Assembly (NCBI GenBank): GCA_964511215.1 | Contig: CAZEER010000002.1 | Location: 1 to 64,000 of the forward strand | Reading direction: 5' to 3' | From: CAZEER01 sp964511215 | GTDB lineage: Bacteria; Fidelibacterota; Marinisomatia; Marinisomatales; UBA1611 | Length of the DNA stretch: 64,000 nucleotides | Shown here: in pieces, positions 55,754 through 63,865 of the stretch | How the letters are laid out: each line of letters opens with the position of its first letter | Numbering within the stretch: the stretch's first letter is position 1 | Position numbers and translations under genes: made by a program | The notes under the pieces: generated by a model | Database searches by the model: none | What the model was told of the DNA's origin: nothing | Seen by the model: the letters and a program-made list of their open reading frames with translations, nothing else

Positions 55754-56592
55754 TGGATTTATACAATGCAACAGTAGAAATACATAGAAATAACAAAATA
55801 TCAACTATCTTTAGAGTTTATCCAGATTTTCCGATTAGAAAGTTTATACCAGGTCAATATGGAAGCCTTGGATTAATAAATGATAAAGGAGATAGGTTAA
55901 TTAAAAGAGCGTATTCAATTTCTTCATCCATCATTGATTTATCTACTAATAAACTACAGGATCAGAGGAGAATAAAATATTTAGAGTTTTATATTAATCG
56001 TGTAAAAGAGCACAATAAAAGAGAACAGATTACACCTAAATTATTTAAATTGAAAACTGGAGATAGATTATTTTGTGGGGAAAAAATTATTGGCAATTAT
56101 ATTTACCAGGATCATAAAGAATGGAAAAATATTTTCTTGATTAGCACTCATACAGGCGAGTCTCCAAATAACTCAATTATAAACAAATTATTATTAGATG
56201 GTAAAGATATTAATATCTGTAATTTAAATGTTGGTAAAATTTTTTCATCTATTTATAGTGAGGAGCATAAATTTTTAGAAAAAAAAATAAATAATTATAA
56301 ATTCATACAATACGAGGATAATACTGAAAACTATTTAGAGTTAACTTGCTATATTGAAGGGTTTTTAAATAATGATACTTCGATAACTAAAGCAATTGGT
56401 TTTGAATTTAATAAAGAAAATACTTTGATTATGTTATGTGGGGATCCAAAAATGATTGGTGCCCCAATTAAGAAAGGGAATTGGGAATATGTATATCCGA
56501 GAAATGGCTTAATAAAACTATTGCAGAAGAGCTCTTTAGAATTAACAACAAGATTTAAATTAGGAAGTATAGTGTATGAATCATACTGGTAG
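55750..56592 (+). CDS. Ferredoxin-NADP reductase-like flavoprotein
   Basis: This 280-residue protein has the FAD-binding barrel motifs KFIPGQYGSLG and RAYSISSS. An NAD(P)-binding domain follows, with STHTGESPNNSII, a degenerate pyrophosphate loop, and LCGDPKMIGAPIKKGNW near the end. It overlaps the HAD gene start-to-stop and the following iron-sulfur gene by 17 bases. It probably passes electrons from NAD(P)H to the iron-sulfur protein encoded next. Confidence 0.83.
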   Translation: MMDLYNATVEIHRNNKISTIFRVYPDFPIRKFIPGQYGSLGLINDKGDRLIKRAYSISSSIIDLSTNKLQDQRRIKYLEFYINRVKEHNKREQITPKLFKLKTGDRLFCGEKIIGNYIYQDHKEWKNIFLISTHTGESPNNSIINKLLLDGKDINICNLNVGKIFSSIYSEEHKFLEKKINNYKFIQYEDNTENYLELTCYIEGFLNNDTSITKAIGFEFNKENTLIMLCGDPKMIGAPIKKGNWEYVYPRNGLIKLLQKSSLELTTRFKLGSIVYESYW

Positions 56593-57595
56593 TAATATGC
56601 AAGATAGGTTTGAACTACAAAAATCAATTATGGAGGATGGTAAGCTTTTTAAATTAATTTGTGGCGCTGGGAATGAGGATGCTGAAGAAGTTTATAAACT
56701 TTGTTTAGTCTATACATTGGCAGGGACTAATGCGATTGACATGTCTGCTAATGTTGAAGTAGTAAGATCTGCAGTGGAGGGGGTAAATGCTGCAGAAGAG
56801 CTTTTAGAAAAATATAATTTAAAAAACTACGTTCGTCCATATTTGACGGTTTCAATTGGGATGCCTGGAGATCACCATGTTAGAAAAGCTAAGATACTAA
56901 ATGATAAATGTACAGAGTGTGACGCGTGTATTCCTGTATGTCCAACGGATGCTATTCCAGATATTTTAAATATAATTGAAAGTAGGTGTATTGGTTGTGG
57001 TGCATGTGGAGTTGCATGTCAAGATGATGCAATTGGCTATAGTCATAAAGAAATAGAAATTGAATCTGTGCTTGAAGACTGTGTTAACTTAGGCGTAGAA
57101 AACATTGAATTGCATGCTTCTGTTATTGATGATAAACCAGTGTTAAATGAATGGAATATTGTAAATAAAATAAATCCTAATGGCTTTAATAGTGTTTGCA
57201 TTGATAGAGGTTATCTCTCTAATCATGCTCTCCAAGTTAGAATAAAGAATATGTTGGAAATCTGCGAAGATCGGATGATCGTTCAAGCAGATGGAATTCC
57301 TATGTCGGGTGGTTCAGATGATTTTAGAACTACACTTCAAGCCGTAGCATGTGCTGATATTGTTGATAAATTTTCCTTACCTGTGCATATACTTTTATCT
57401 GGAGGGACGAACAGTCAGAGTATCAAACTTTCACAAGCATGCAGTGTACCATTTGCAGGTGTCTCAATTGGAACATATGCTAGGCATTTAGTTTATCCAT
57501 TTATTAATAATGCTAATTTTCCTAATCAAGAAATTTTAGATAATGCTGTTGGTGCAGCAAAACAACTAGTTGATACTTGTCTAAATCCGTCATGA
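56576..57595 (+). CDS. LdpA-like iron-sulfur protein
   Basis: This 339-residue protein begins with a segment (KLFKLICGAGNEDAEEVYKL, YTLAGTNAIDMSAN) strongly reminiscent of the LdpA family of cyanobacteria. Two 4Fe-4S ferredoxin motifs follow, CTECDACIPVCP and CIGCGACGVAC, at about 112-150. The C-terminal barrel-like part contains QADGIPMSGGSDDFRTTLQA and HILLSGGTNSQS. LdpA senses redox state in the circadian input of cyanobacteria. Here, inside a sugar operon and after a ferredoxin-reductase-like gene, a redox enzyme acting on a sugar intermediate is more likely. ATG at 56576 is used; ATG 56597 is an alternative. Confidence 0.75.
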   Translation: MNHTGSNMQDRFELQKSIMEDGKLFKLICGAGNEDAEEVYKLCLVYTLAGTNAIDMSANVEVVRSAVEGVNAAEELLEKYNLKNYVRPYLTVSIGMPGDHHVRKAKILNDKCTECDACIPVCPTDAIPDILNIIESRCIGCGACGVACQDDAIGYSHKEIEIESVLEDCVNLGVENIELHASVIDDKPVLNEWNIVNKINPNGFNSVCIDRGYLSNHALQVRIKNMLEICEDRMIVQADGIPMSGGSDDFRTTLQAVACADIVDKFSLPVHILLSGGTNSQSIKLSQACSVPFAGVSIGTYARHLVYPFINNANFPNQEILDNAVGAAKQLVDTCLNPS

Positions 57596-58356
57596 ATAAG
57601 GGTTTAAGGCAGAAAATAAAAATGAATCAGCCTGTTATTGGGACATGGAATACTATGGACTCGGTACTGTCAACTGAAGTTTTAGCAAGTAGTGGAATTG
57701 ATTTTTTGATTATTGATTTTGAACATGGGCCATTTCAAATTGCCAATGTACACAATTTTATTAATGCATCCTTGCTATATAATTGCTCTCCTATTGTAAG
57801 AGTACCAAAAAACACTCAATGGATGTCGCTTCAAGCGCTTGATCAAGGAGCAAATGGAATCATGATGCCTGGAATAAAAAATAAGCGTAGTGCTAAAAAA
57901 TTTATTGATCAAATAAAATATGCACCCGTTGGAAAAAGAGGATATTCACCTTTCACAAAGTCTGGAGGATTCTCAAACGAAAATTTAAATTATAAAAATG
58001 AAGCAAATGAATTAACCACATCAATTATTATTATAGAAGATATGGATGGGTTAAATAATATTGATGAAATATTAGAAGTTGATGCCCTAGATGTAATTTA
58101 CTTTGGTGCTTATGATTTATCACAAGTTTTAGGCTTTCCTGGTGACGTTTACAATAACAGGTTGCTCGACTTACTTAAGCCTGCTATTGAAAAAGTAACA
58201 AAAATAGGGAAATTTGCTGGAGGTTTTGTACCTCAAAATAAAGATGAATTAATATTTGTAAAAGAGCTAGGTATCAATTTTATTACATATGGAGTAGATA
58301 CTAATATTTTACATAAATCATTAAAAGCAATTAATGATTGGTTTAAATTTAATTAA
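57592..58356 (+). CDS. HpcH/HpaI-family class II aldolase
   Basis: This 254-residue aldolase has VIGTWNTMDS, FLIIDFEHGPFQI, PIVRVPKN, LDQGANGIMMPGI and VIYFGAYDLSQ. These match metal-dependent HpcH/HpaI enzymes that join or split pyruvate and aldehydes. ATG at 57592 overlaps the stop of the iron-sulfur gene (ATGA) and gives the family length; TTG at 57577 is less likely. It is the second aldolase in this operon and lies directly before the CMP-sugar synthetase. It may build a 3-deoxy-2-ulosonic acid. Confidence 0.87.
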   Translation: MNKGLRQKIKMNQPVIGTWNTMDSVLSTEVLASSGIDFLIIDFEHGPFQIANVHNFINASLLYNCSPIVRVPKNTQWMSLQALDQGANGIMMPGIKNKRSAKKFIDQIKYAPVGKRGYSPFTKSGGFSNENLNYKNEANELTTSIIIIEDMDGLNNIDEILEVDALDVIYFGAYDLSQVLGFPGDVYNNRLLDLLKPAIEKVTKIGKFAGGFVPQNKDELIFVKELGINFITYGVDTNILHKSLKAINDWFKFN

Positions 58357-58371
58357 TTTGAATAATTATTA

Positions 58372-59109
58372 TTGAAAGTAGTAGGTCTAATTCCTTCTAG
58401 GTTAAAATCATCGCGATTGCCAGGAAAACCACTTAAAAATATTTGTGGTCTACCAATGATTGTACATGTATATAAAAGATGTCTTTTATCAGAGCTATTA
58501 GATGACGTGTTTGTTGTAACTGATAGTAACCAAATTAAATCTGCTGTTGAGAGTTTTGATGGTGAAGTTATTATGTCATCAAAAGAGCATCAAACAGGGA
58601 CAGATAGGATTGCTGAGGCAGCAAAAAACATTTCAGCCGATATTATTGTTAATATACAAGGGGATGAAGCTTTAGTTGTCCCGAGTCATATTGATAAGGT
58701 AACAAAAGCATTAATTAACGATCCAAAGTTGAATATTGCGATACTTGTTAATACTTTTTATAAGAAAGATTCTCTTTCTGATATAAAAGTAGTATTAAAT
58801 AATAGATCAGAGGTTTTGTATCTATCACGTAGTGATATCCCAAATGATTATCATAATAAAAACCAAGAAATGTTAAAAGCATATCACATTGTTCCTTTCA
58901 GAAAAAAATTCCTCTTAGAGTATACTAAAATGCCAAAAAGTTTTTTAGAATTAATAGAAAATAATGAATATTTGAGAATACTTGAAAATGGATATAACAT
59001 TAAAGCAGTAAAAGTCAATAGTTCTGCCATTAGCGTAGATACGTATGATGATTTGGAAATTGTAAGAAAATTAATGATAGCAGATAAGTATTTCAATTTA
59101 TACTCATAA
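58372..59109 (+). CDS. kdsB: CMP-Kdo synthetase-like cytidylyltransferase
   Basis: This 245-residue enzyme has the N-terminal nucleotide loop GLIPSRLKSSRLPGKPL, HQTGTDRIAEAA and NIQGDEALV, as in KdsB. It transfers CMP from CTP to a 3-deoxy-2-ulosonic acid. The start is TTG. Since Kdo genes normally lie elsewhere and this one closes an operon with two aldolases and redox proteins, it may act on a related ulosonic acid rather than Kdo. Confidence 0.85.
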   Translation: MKVVGLIPSRLKSSRLPGKPLKNICGLPMIVHVYKRCLLSELLDDVFVVTDSNQIKSAVESFDGEVIMSSKEHQTGTDRIAEAAKNISADIIVNIQGDEALVVPSHIDKVTKALINDPKLNIAILVNTFYKKDSLSDIKVVLNNRSEVLYLSRSDIPNDYHNKNQEMLKAYHIVPFRKKFLLEYTKMPKSFLELIENNEYLRILENGYNIKAVKVNSSAISVDTYDDLEIVRKLMIADKYFNLYS

Positions 59110-59300
59110 AAAAATTAGTTATAGATTCGTTAAATGAAACCAATTGGAATGAAACAAATATATGTTCATTAGTAATTGAACTTGATACTAAAAAATATAT
59201 TGATACTATAAAATAGATAAGATAATTGATCATAATTATTGATATTATTCTGGTTTTAATGATGTTGAAATTGATCGTAATACATTCGAGAAATTTAATT
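59106..59300 (+). pseudogene. Degenerate coding remnant before scaffold gap
   Basis: After kdsB a protein-like stretch reads KKLVIDSLNETNWNETNICS in one frame to a stop near 59216. A second protein-like stretch, YYSGFNDVEIDRNTFEKFN, lies in another frame to about 59300. A TGA interrupts the second part. The pattern suggests a broken gene with a frameshift and a nonsense change, or poor consensus near the contig end. No family is recognised. The rest, to 59494, shows nothing coding. Confidence 0.3.
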
Positions 59301-59494
59301 AAAAGCTAACAGTCATACTTAATATGAAGGTATGAATAAGGATATCAGCTTATTCGCGTTATAATTCTATAATTTTACATATTCTAATTGTAAAAGGAAT
59401 TCAATCTCATGGCAGAAAGTAAATAAGATTATAGAATAACAATCTTTATTTGATATGGTTTTTTTCACATCGTTGACTAATAGAAAGAATTTTT

Positions 59495-59594
59495 NNNNNN
59501 NNNNNNNNNNNNNNNNNNNNNNNNNNNNNNNNNNNNNNNNNNNNNNNNNNNNNNNNNNNNNNNNNNNNNNNNNNNNNNNNNNNNNNNNNNNNNN
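59495..59594. other. Scaffold gap of 100 N
   Basis: Exactly 100 unknown bases separate two contigs. A round 100 usually means a gap of unknown true length. Genes on either side may be incomplete and their adjacency is not proven by sequence. Confidence 0.95.
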
Positions 59595-59596
59595 AA

Positions 59597-60646
59597 ATGA
59601 ATTCTGGTCCCTTAGTGATAGAGCTTGATCCCACTGCAGTTTGTGACTTAGCATGCCCAGGATGTATAAGTGAAGATTTAGTCTCTATTGGTAACAGTTT
59701 TTCACGCGAAAAATTAATGGAGATGGGGCAAGACTTTATTGATTGCGGTGTAAAAGCTGTTATTTTAATTGGTGGTGGTGAACCATTAGCTCACCCCCAA
59801 ACAGGAGCTTTAATTAATCTATTGGGTAAAAATGATATCCACATTGGTATAACAACTAATGGATCTTTTATACATCGGTTTCTAGAGCCAATTGCTCAAT
59901 ACTCCAAATGGACTAGAGTTTCGATGGATGCTGGAAGTGATGGGATCTTTAAAATTTTGAGACCAACAAAAGGTGGAAAATCGAAGTTTGGAAAAATTGT
60001 GAATAATATGAGAGATTTAGCAAAAATAAAAAAAGGAAAGTTAGGGTTTTCTTATTTAATTCAAACTGAAGCAGATGGACCAGGGATTGAAAGTAATTGT
60101 CATGAGATATATGATGCTGCAGTGCTTGCTAAGGATATAGGTTGTGATTATTTCGAGGTTAAGCCAACTTATCAATTCCGAGATGATGCAGTTCACAAAC
60201 TAATGAAACATGATCCCAGTTTAATGGAAAAAGCAAAGAATGAGATCGCTCGCCTGGATGACTTAGAAACAAATGACTTCAAGATCTTAACAGCTATTAA
60301 TCTTAAATATTCTCTTGATGGAATTAATGTTAAGCAGCCTAAATCTTACAATATTTGTCCTTCAACGCATTTGAGGACTACGATAGCTCCTTCGGGTGCA
60401 TTTATATGCCCATATTGGAGAGGAAAAGACGCATACAATATTGGAGATTTAAATAAAATGACGTTTAAAGAAATGTGGCATGGATCAAGGAGGAAAGAGG
60501 TTATGGATAGAACCAATATTGCTGTTGATTGTAAAGAAATACATTGTCTCAGGCATCCTACAAATAACACTTGTATAGATTTTAAGAAAAAACTAAATGA
60601 TGGTATTGAAATTTCGACTATTGATGAATTTGATAGATTCATCTAA
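59597..60646 (+). CDS. Radical SAM/SPASM protein, probably 5'-truncated by gap
   Basis: This 349-residue radical SAM enzyme has the cluster motif CDLACPGC (Cys16, 20, 23), GGGEPLAHP, TNGSFIH and an RVSMDAG substrate segment. A C-terminal SPASM-like region (ICPSTHLRTTIAPSGAFICP and later Cys residues) may hold further clusters. The ATG sits two bases after the N run. Homologues normally have residues before the LVIELDPTAVCDLACPGC motif, so the true start is probably in the gap. Its reaction is unknown; it lies before an acyl-activation module. Confidence 0.85.
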   Translation: MNSGPLVIELDPTAVCDLACPGCISEDLVSIGNSFSREKLMEMGQDFIDCGVKAVILIGGGEPLAHPQTGALINLLGKNDIHIGITTNGSFIHRFLEPIAQYSKWTRVSMDAGSDGIFKILRPTKGGKSKFGKIVNNMRDLAKIKKGKLGFSYLIQTEADGPGIESNCHEIYDAAVLAKDIGCDYFEVKPTYQFRDDAVHKLMKHDPSLMEKAKNEIARLDDLETNDFKILTAINLKYSLDGINVKQPKSYNICPSTHLRTTIAPSGAFICPYWRGKDAYNIGDLNKMTFKEMWHGSRRKEVMDRTNIAVDCKEIHCLRHPTNNTCIDFKKKLNDGIEISTIDEFDRFI

Positions 60647-60712
60647 TCCCCCATCCACAATTATAATAGCTCATATCTGATACCAAAACTTTTCCAATCT
60701 TTGTAAATAAAA

Positions 60713-62134
60713 ATGATTAAAGATATTTTTACGAAATATAGCAAAAATGATTTTATCATAGGTCATAAAGGTTTAAAGCTTAGTTATGGACAATTTTGGG
60801 AATCATCTTTATCATATGCAAAGAAATTAGAATTAAGTGGGTGCAGAGAGGGTGATTTCGTAATTATCAAATTAGAAAATTGCGTTGAATATTTGAAGTT
60901 ATATATTGCATGCATATTAAAGGGTCTTGTTGCTTGTCCTTTAGATCCAAAAATACTCGATCATAGATATAAAAAATTACTAGCCGATATTAATCCGAAG
61001 CTTGTAATTGATAATATTGAAACATTAAATAATGTGAATGATGATAAAAAAATAAATGAGTTTTCTATAAAAAATTCTGATTTTGATTGTATAATGCTAC
61101 AATCATCAGGTACAACAAGTTCGGTGAAAGGTATCTTACACACATCCAAATCTTTAATTAATAGCGCAATCTCTTTTTCAAGAATATCGGGTATTACTCA
61201 AAAAACGGTTGTTTATCATCATTTTCCAATGTTCTATATGGCTGGAGTATTTAATATGTTTTTATGTCCTTTAGTATCGGGGAGTAAAATAGTCTTGGGC
61301 CAGAGATTTTCAAAAAACCAGATGTTTTCATTTTGGGAAACTCCTGTGAAATTTGGTGTTAATAATCTCACACTCACACCTACAATGGCTATGGCTTTAG
61401 CAAAATTACACAAAAATCATAAATCGAAAAATTACATCTCCAATATTGAACAAATAGTAAGCACAAGCAGCTATCTACATAAATCGGTGTATGATGAGTT
61501 TGAAAAAATTTTTTCAAATGTTTTACAAACATGTTATGGCGTAACTGAGGTTGGAGGTTCAATAACTTATACAAGTAAGAATGATGCAGTGCGATTTAAT
61601 TATGATACTGGATCATGTGGTAAAGAAATAAAATTCAAATATAAAGGAAGTAAAAAAGATCCTGTAGAAATAATAATAAAAACGCCTTTCATGATGAGTG
61701 GATATTTTAGGAATGGGAAAAAGGTTAGTGGATTGAGAAATGGATATTTTAATACTGGCGATATTGGGTATGTCAAAAACGGGAAATTATTCTTAACCGG
61801 TAGAAAGTCGGATATGATTAAAAAAGGTGGTGAGTTCATATCATTAAATGAAATAGAGGACACTCTATTGAAATCAAATATTGTGGAGGAAATGTGTGTA
61901 TTAGGTATTGATGATAATTTCTGGAGTAATAAAATCTTAGTATTTTTTACACATAGGGATGGAAAAAATTTTGAAGAAATAAAAGAAAATCTTATAAATT
62001 TCGGTTTGAAATACCTTAGTGAGATTGAAATGCCGGATGAATTTATACACGTTAATAGTTTTCCCAAAACCAGCATTGGAAAAATAAAAAAGAATGAACT
62101 AATTAAATTTTATGATGATAGAAAATCTAAATGA
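60713..62134 (+). CDS. AMP-dependent acyl ligase
   Basis: This 473-residue adenylate-forming enzyme has MLQSSGTTSSVKGILHTSKS as the phosphate loop, CYGVTEVGGS, a YFNTGDIGYVKNGKLFLTGR hinge and the KTSIGKIKKNEL catalytic lysine at the C-terminus. It is shorter than the ligase at 44692 and only loosely similar. It overlaps the aldehyde dehydrogenase gene by ATGA and probably loads the carrier protein encoded at 63536. Confidence 0.88.
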   Translation: MIKDIFTKYSKNDFIIGHKGLKLSYGQFWESSLSYAKKLELSGCREGDFVIIKLENCVEYLKLYIACILKGLVACPLDPKILDHRYKKLLADINPKLVIDNIETLNNVNDDKKINEFSIKNSDFDCIMLQSSGTTSSVKGILHTSKSLINSAISFSRISGITQKTVVYHHFPMFYMAGVFNMFLCPLVSGSKIVLGQRFSKNQMFSFWETPVKFGVNNLTLTPTMAMALAKLHKNHKSKNYISNIEQIVSTSSYLHKSVYDEFEKIFSNVLQTCYGVTEVGGSITYTSKNDAVRFNYDTGSCGKEIKFKYKGSKKDPVEIIIKTPFMMSGYFRNGKKVSGLRNGYFNTGDIGYVKNGKLFLTGRKSDMIKKGGEFISLNEIEDTLLKSNIVEEMCVLGIDDNFWSNKILVFFTHRDGKNFEEIKENLINFGLKYLSEIEMPDEFIHVNSFPKTSIGKIKKNELIKFYDDRKSK

Positions 62135-63546
62135 ACTCTATTAATTATAAAATGTTTATAAATGGACGCTGGGTTAGTGGTGAGAATGATGGAGAAAAAA
62201 TAATTAGGGAAAATCCATCAACGGGAAAAGTTGTTTCGACTTATATTAATGGATCAAGAAAAGATGTTGATAATGCATCCTCTATTGCTAAAGAAACCTT
62301 AGAATTAGGAATTTGGTCTGATTTACCAAGACCTCAAAAAGCCTCATATTTATTAAAAATTGCACATAATACCAGATTGAGATTAGAAGAATTGGCAAAG
62401 ATTGAGTCCTCTGAGACTGGGAAATCTTTTGATGATGCATGCATGGATATAACTAATGGTATTAAATATTGGGAATTTGCTGCCGCAGCTGTGAGGTTGC
62501 ACTTTGGAGAATATATAGACAATATTCAACATCAAACAGGAGCTTTTACATCTTACTCACCTGTGGGAGTTGTCGCTGTAATTTTGCCTTGGAATTTTCC
62601 ATTTATTGTGCTTAGTGAACGATTGCCCTTTATGCTCGGAGCTGGGTGTGCAGTGGTTGCAAAACCTAGTGAGTATGCTTCAGGAACTTGTCTTATGATG
62701 GGAGAGATCCTTAAAGATTCTGGAATACCAGATGGTGTATATAATATTTTGACCGGCACAAGTGATGCGGTTGGACAGCCATTAGTGGAGCATAAGGATA
62801 TTGCAATGGTCTCTTTTACAGGATCTACTGAAAACGGACGAAAAGTAATGGAGTCTGCTAGCAAAACTTTAAAAAAGGTTAGTTTGGAGCTTGGGGGTAA
62901 AAGTCCCGTAATTTTATTCGCCGATTGTGATATAGATAAAGCTGTCAGCGCAATTATTGCAGGGTTTACGGAAAATGCAGGTCAATGTTGTATTGCAACT
63001 TCGAGATTATTAATTGAAGAATCTATTTATAAAATCGTGATGAGAAAACTCACAAACAAAATAGAAGATCTTGATTTTGAACAATCTTTAGCAAATAAAA
63101 ATCAATTTGAAAAAGTAAAATCATTCATCAAAATTGCTAGAAATTCAGATAAAATTGAAATTTTTGGCGGTGATATTGATGAAGAGAGATTTTTTATTTC
63201 ACCAGCAATCGTTGAAAGTAAAGATTATAAAAATTCATTATATAGTAAGGAAATCTTTGGACCAATTTTATCTGTTTTGCAGTTCAATAATGAGAAAAAT
63301 GCCATTGACCTTGCAAACGATACAAATTTTGGTCTTGCTGCATGTATCTGGACATCAAATATGAATAAAGCCAAGAGAATTATAAACAAGATAAATGCTG
63401 GAAGGTTTTGGGTCAACTCAAAACAAGTTAATTTTCCTGAGTTACCTGTAGGTGGTGTTGGACAATCTGGTGTGGGCAGAGAAGCTGGAATGCAAGGTAT
63501 AATAGCTTATTCAGAGGTTAAATCTATAATATACAATGAAAAGTAA
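62131..63546 (+). CDS. NAD(P)-dependent aldehyde dehydrogenase
   Basis: This 471-residue aldehyde dehydrogenase has VILPWNFPFIVLSERL, FTGSTENGRKVM, the catalytic Glu in LELGGKSP and the nucleophile Cys287 in ENAGQCCIATSR. It resembles betaine- and amino-aldehyde dehydrogenases. It lies between an acyl ligase and an acyl carrier protein, so it may supply the carboxylic acid that is activated, or reduce a thioester. Confidence 0.9.
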   Translation: MNSINYKMFINGRWVSGENDGEKIIRENPSTGKVVSTYINGSRKDVDNASSIAKETLELGIWSDLPRPQKASYLLKIAHNTRLRLEELAKIESSETGKSFDDACMDITNGIKYWEFAAAAVRLHFGEYIDNIQHQTGAFTSYSPVGVVAVILPWNFPFIVLSERLPFMLGAGCAVVAKPSEYASGTCLMMGEILKDSGIPDGVYNILTGTSDAVGQPLVEHKDIAMVSFTGSTENGRKVMESASKTLKKVSLELGGKSPVILFADCDIDKAVSAIIAGFTENAGQCCIATSRLLIEESIYKIVMRKLTNKIEDLDFEQSLANKNQFEKVKSFIKIARNSDKIEIFGGDIDEERFFISPAIVESKDYKNSLYSKEIFGPILSVLQFNNEKNAIDLANDTNFGLAACIWTSNMNKAKRIINKINAGRFWVNSKQVNFPELPVGGVGQSGVGREAGMQGIIAYSEVKSIIYNEK

Positions 63547-63793
63547 ATCTAAAGCTTTTGATGAAAATACAATTTGTGCTGAAATACATACTTGGTTTGT
63601 CAAAAATCACAATTTAAACCTTAATTATGAGGAAAAATTTATAGAGCAAGGCATACTGGACTCTTTCGAAATAATTAATTTTGTTTTATTTATTGAAGAA
63701 ACATTTCGTATAAAATTTTCAACAGACAACTTTAACAACTCTGAGTTCTTCACAATAAAAGGTTTAGCATCCTTGATTTTAGAAAATCAATAA
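63536..63793 (+). CDS. Acyl carrier protein
   Basis: This 85-residue acyl carrier protein has the phosphopantetheine serine Ser43 in EQGILDSFEIINFVLFIEE. It overlaps the aldehyde dehydrogenase gene by 11 bases. It is the second carrier protein of the window and differs clearly from that at 44445, so it serves a separate acyl-transfer step. Confidence 0.85.
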   Translation: MKSKSKAFDENTICAEIHTWFVKNHNLNLNYEEKFIEQGILDSFEIINFVLFIEETFRIKFSTDNFNNSEFFTIKGLASLILENQ

Positions 63794-63865
63794 TTTCACC
63801 TTTAGTAATTAACTTTATTTGCAGAAATAAATTTTTTGTCTTTCATTTATAGCTAAATAAATTAT

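Noticed and set aside
59367..59654. Open frames running across the N gap
   Set aside because: They are produced by translating unknown bases and have no support.
61600..62076. Minus-strand open frame of 158 codons inside the acyl ligase
   Set aside because: It is a shadow of the ligase frame with unnatural composition.
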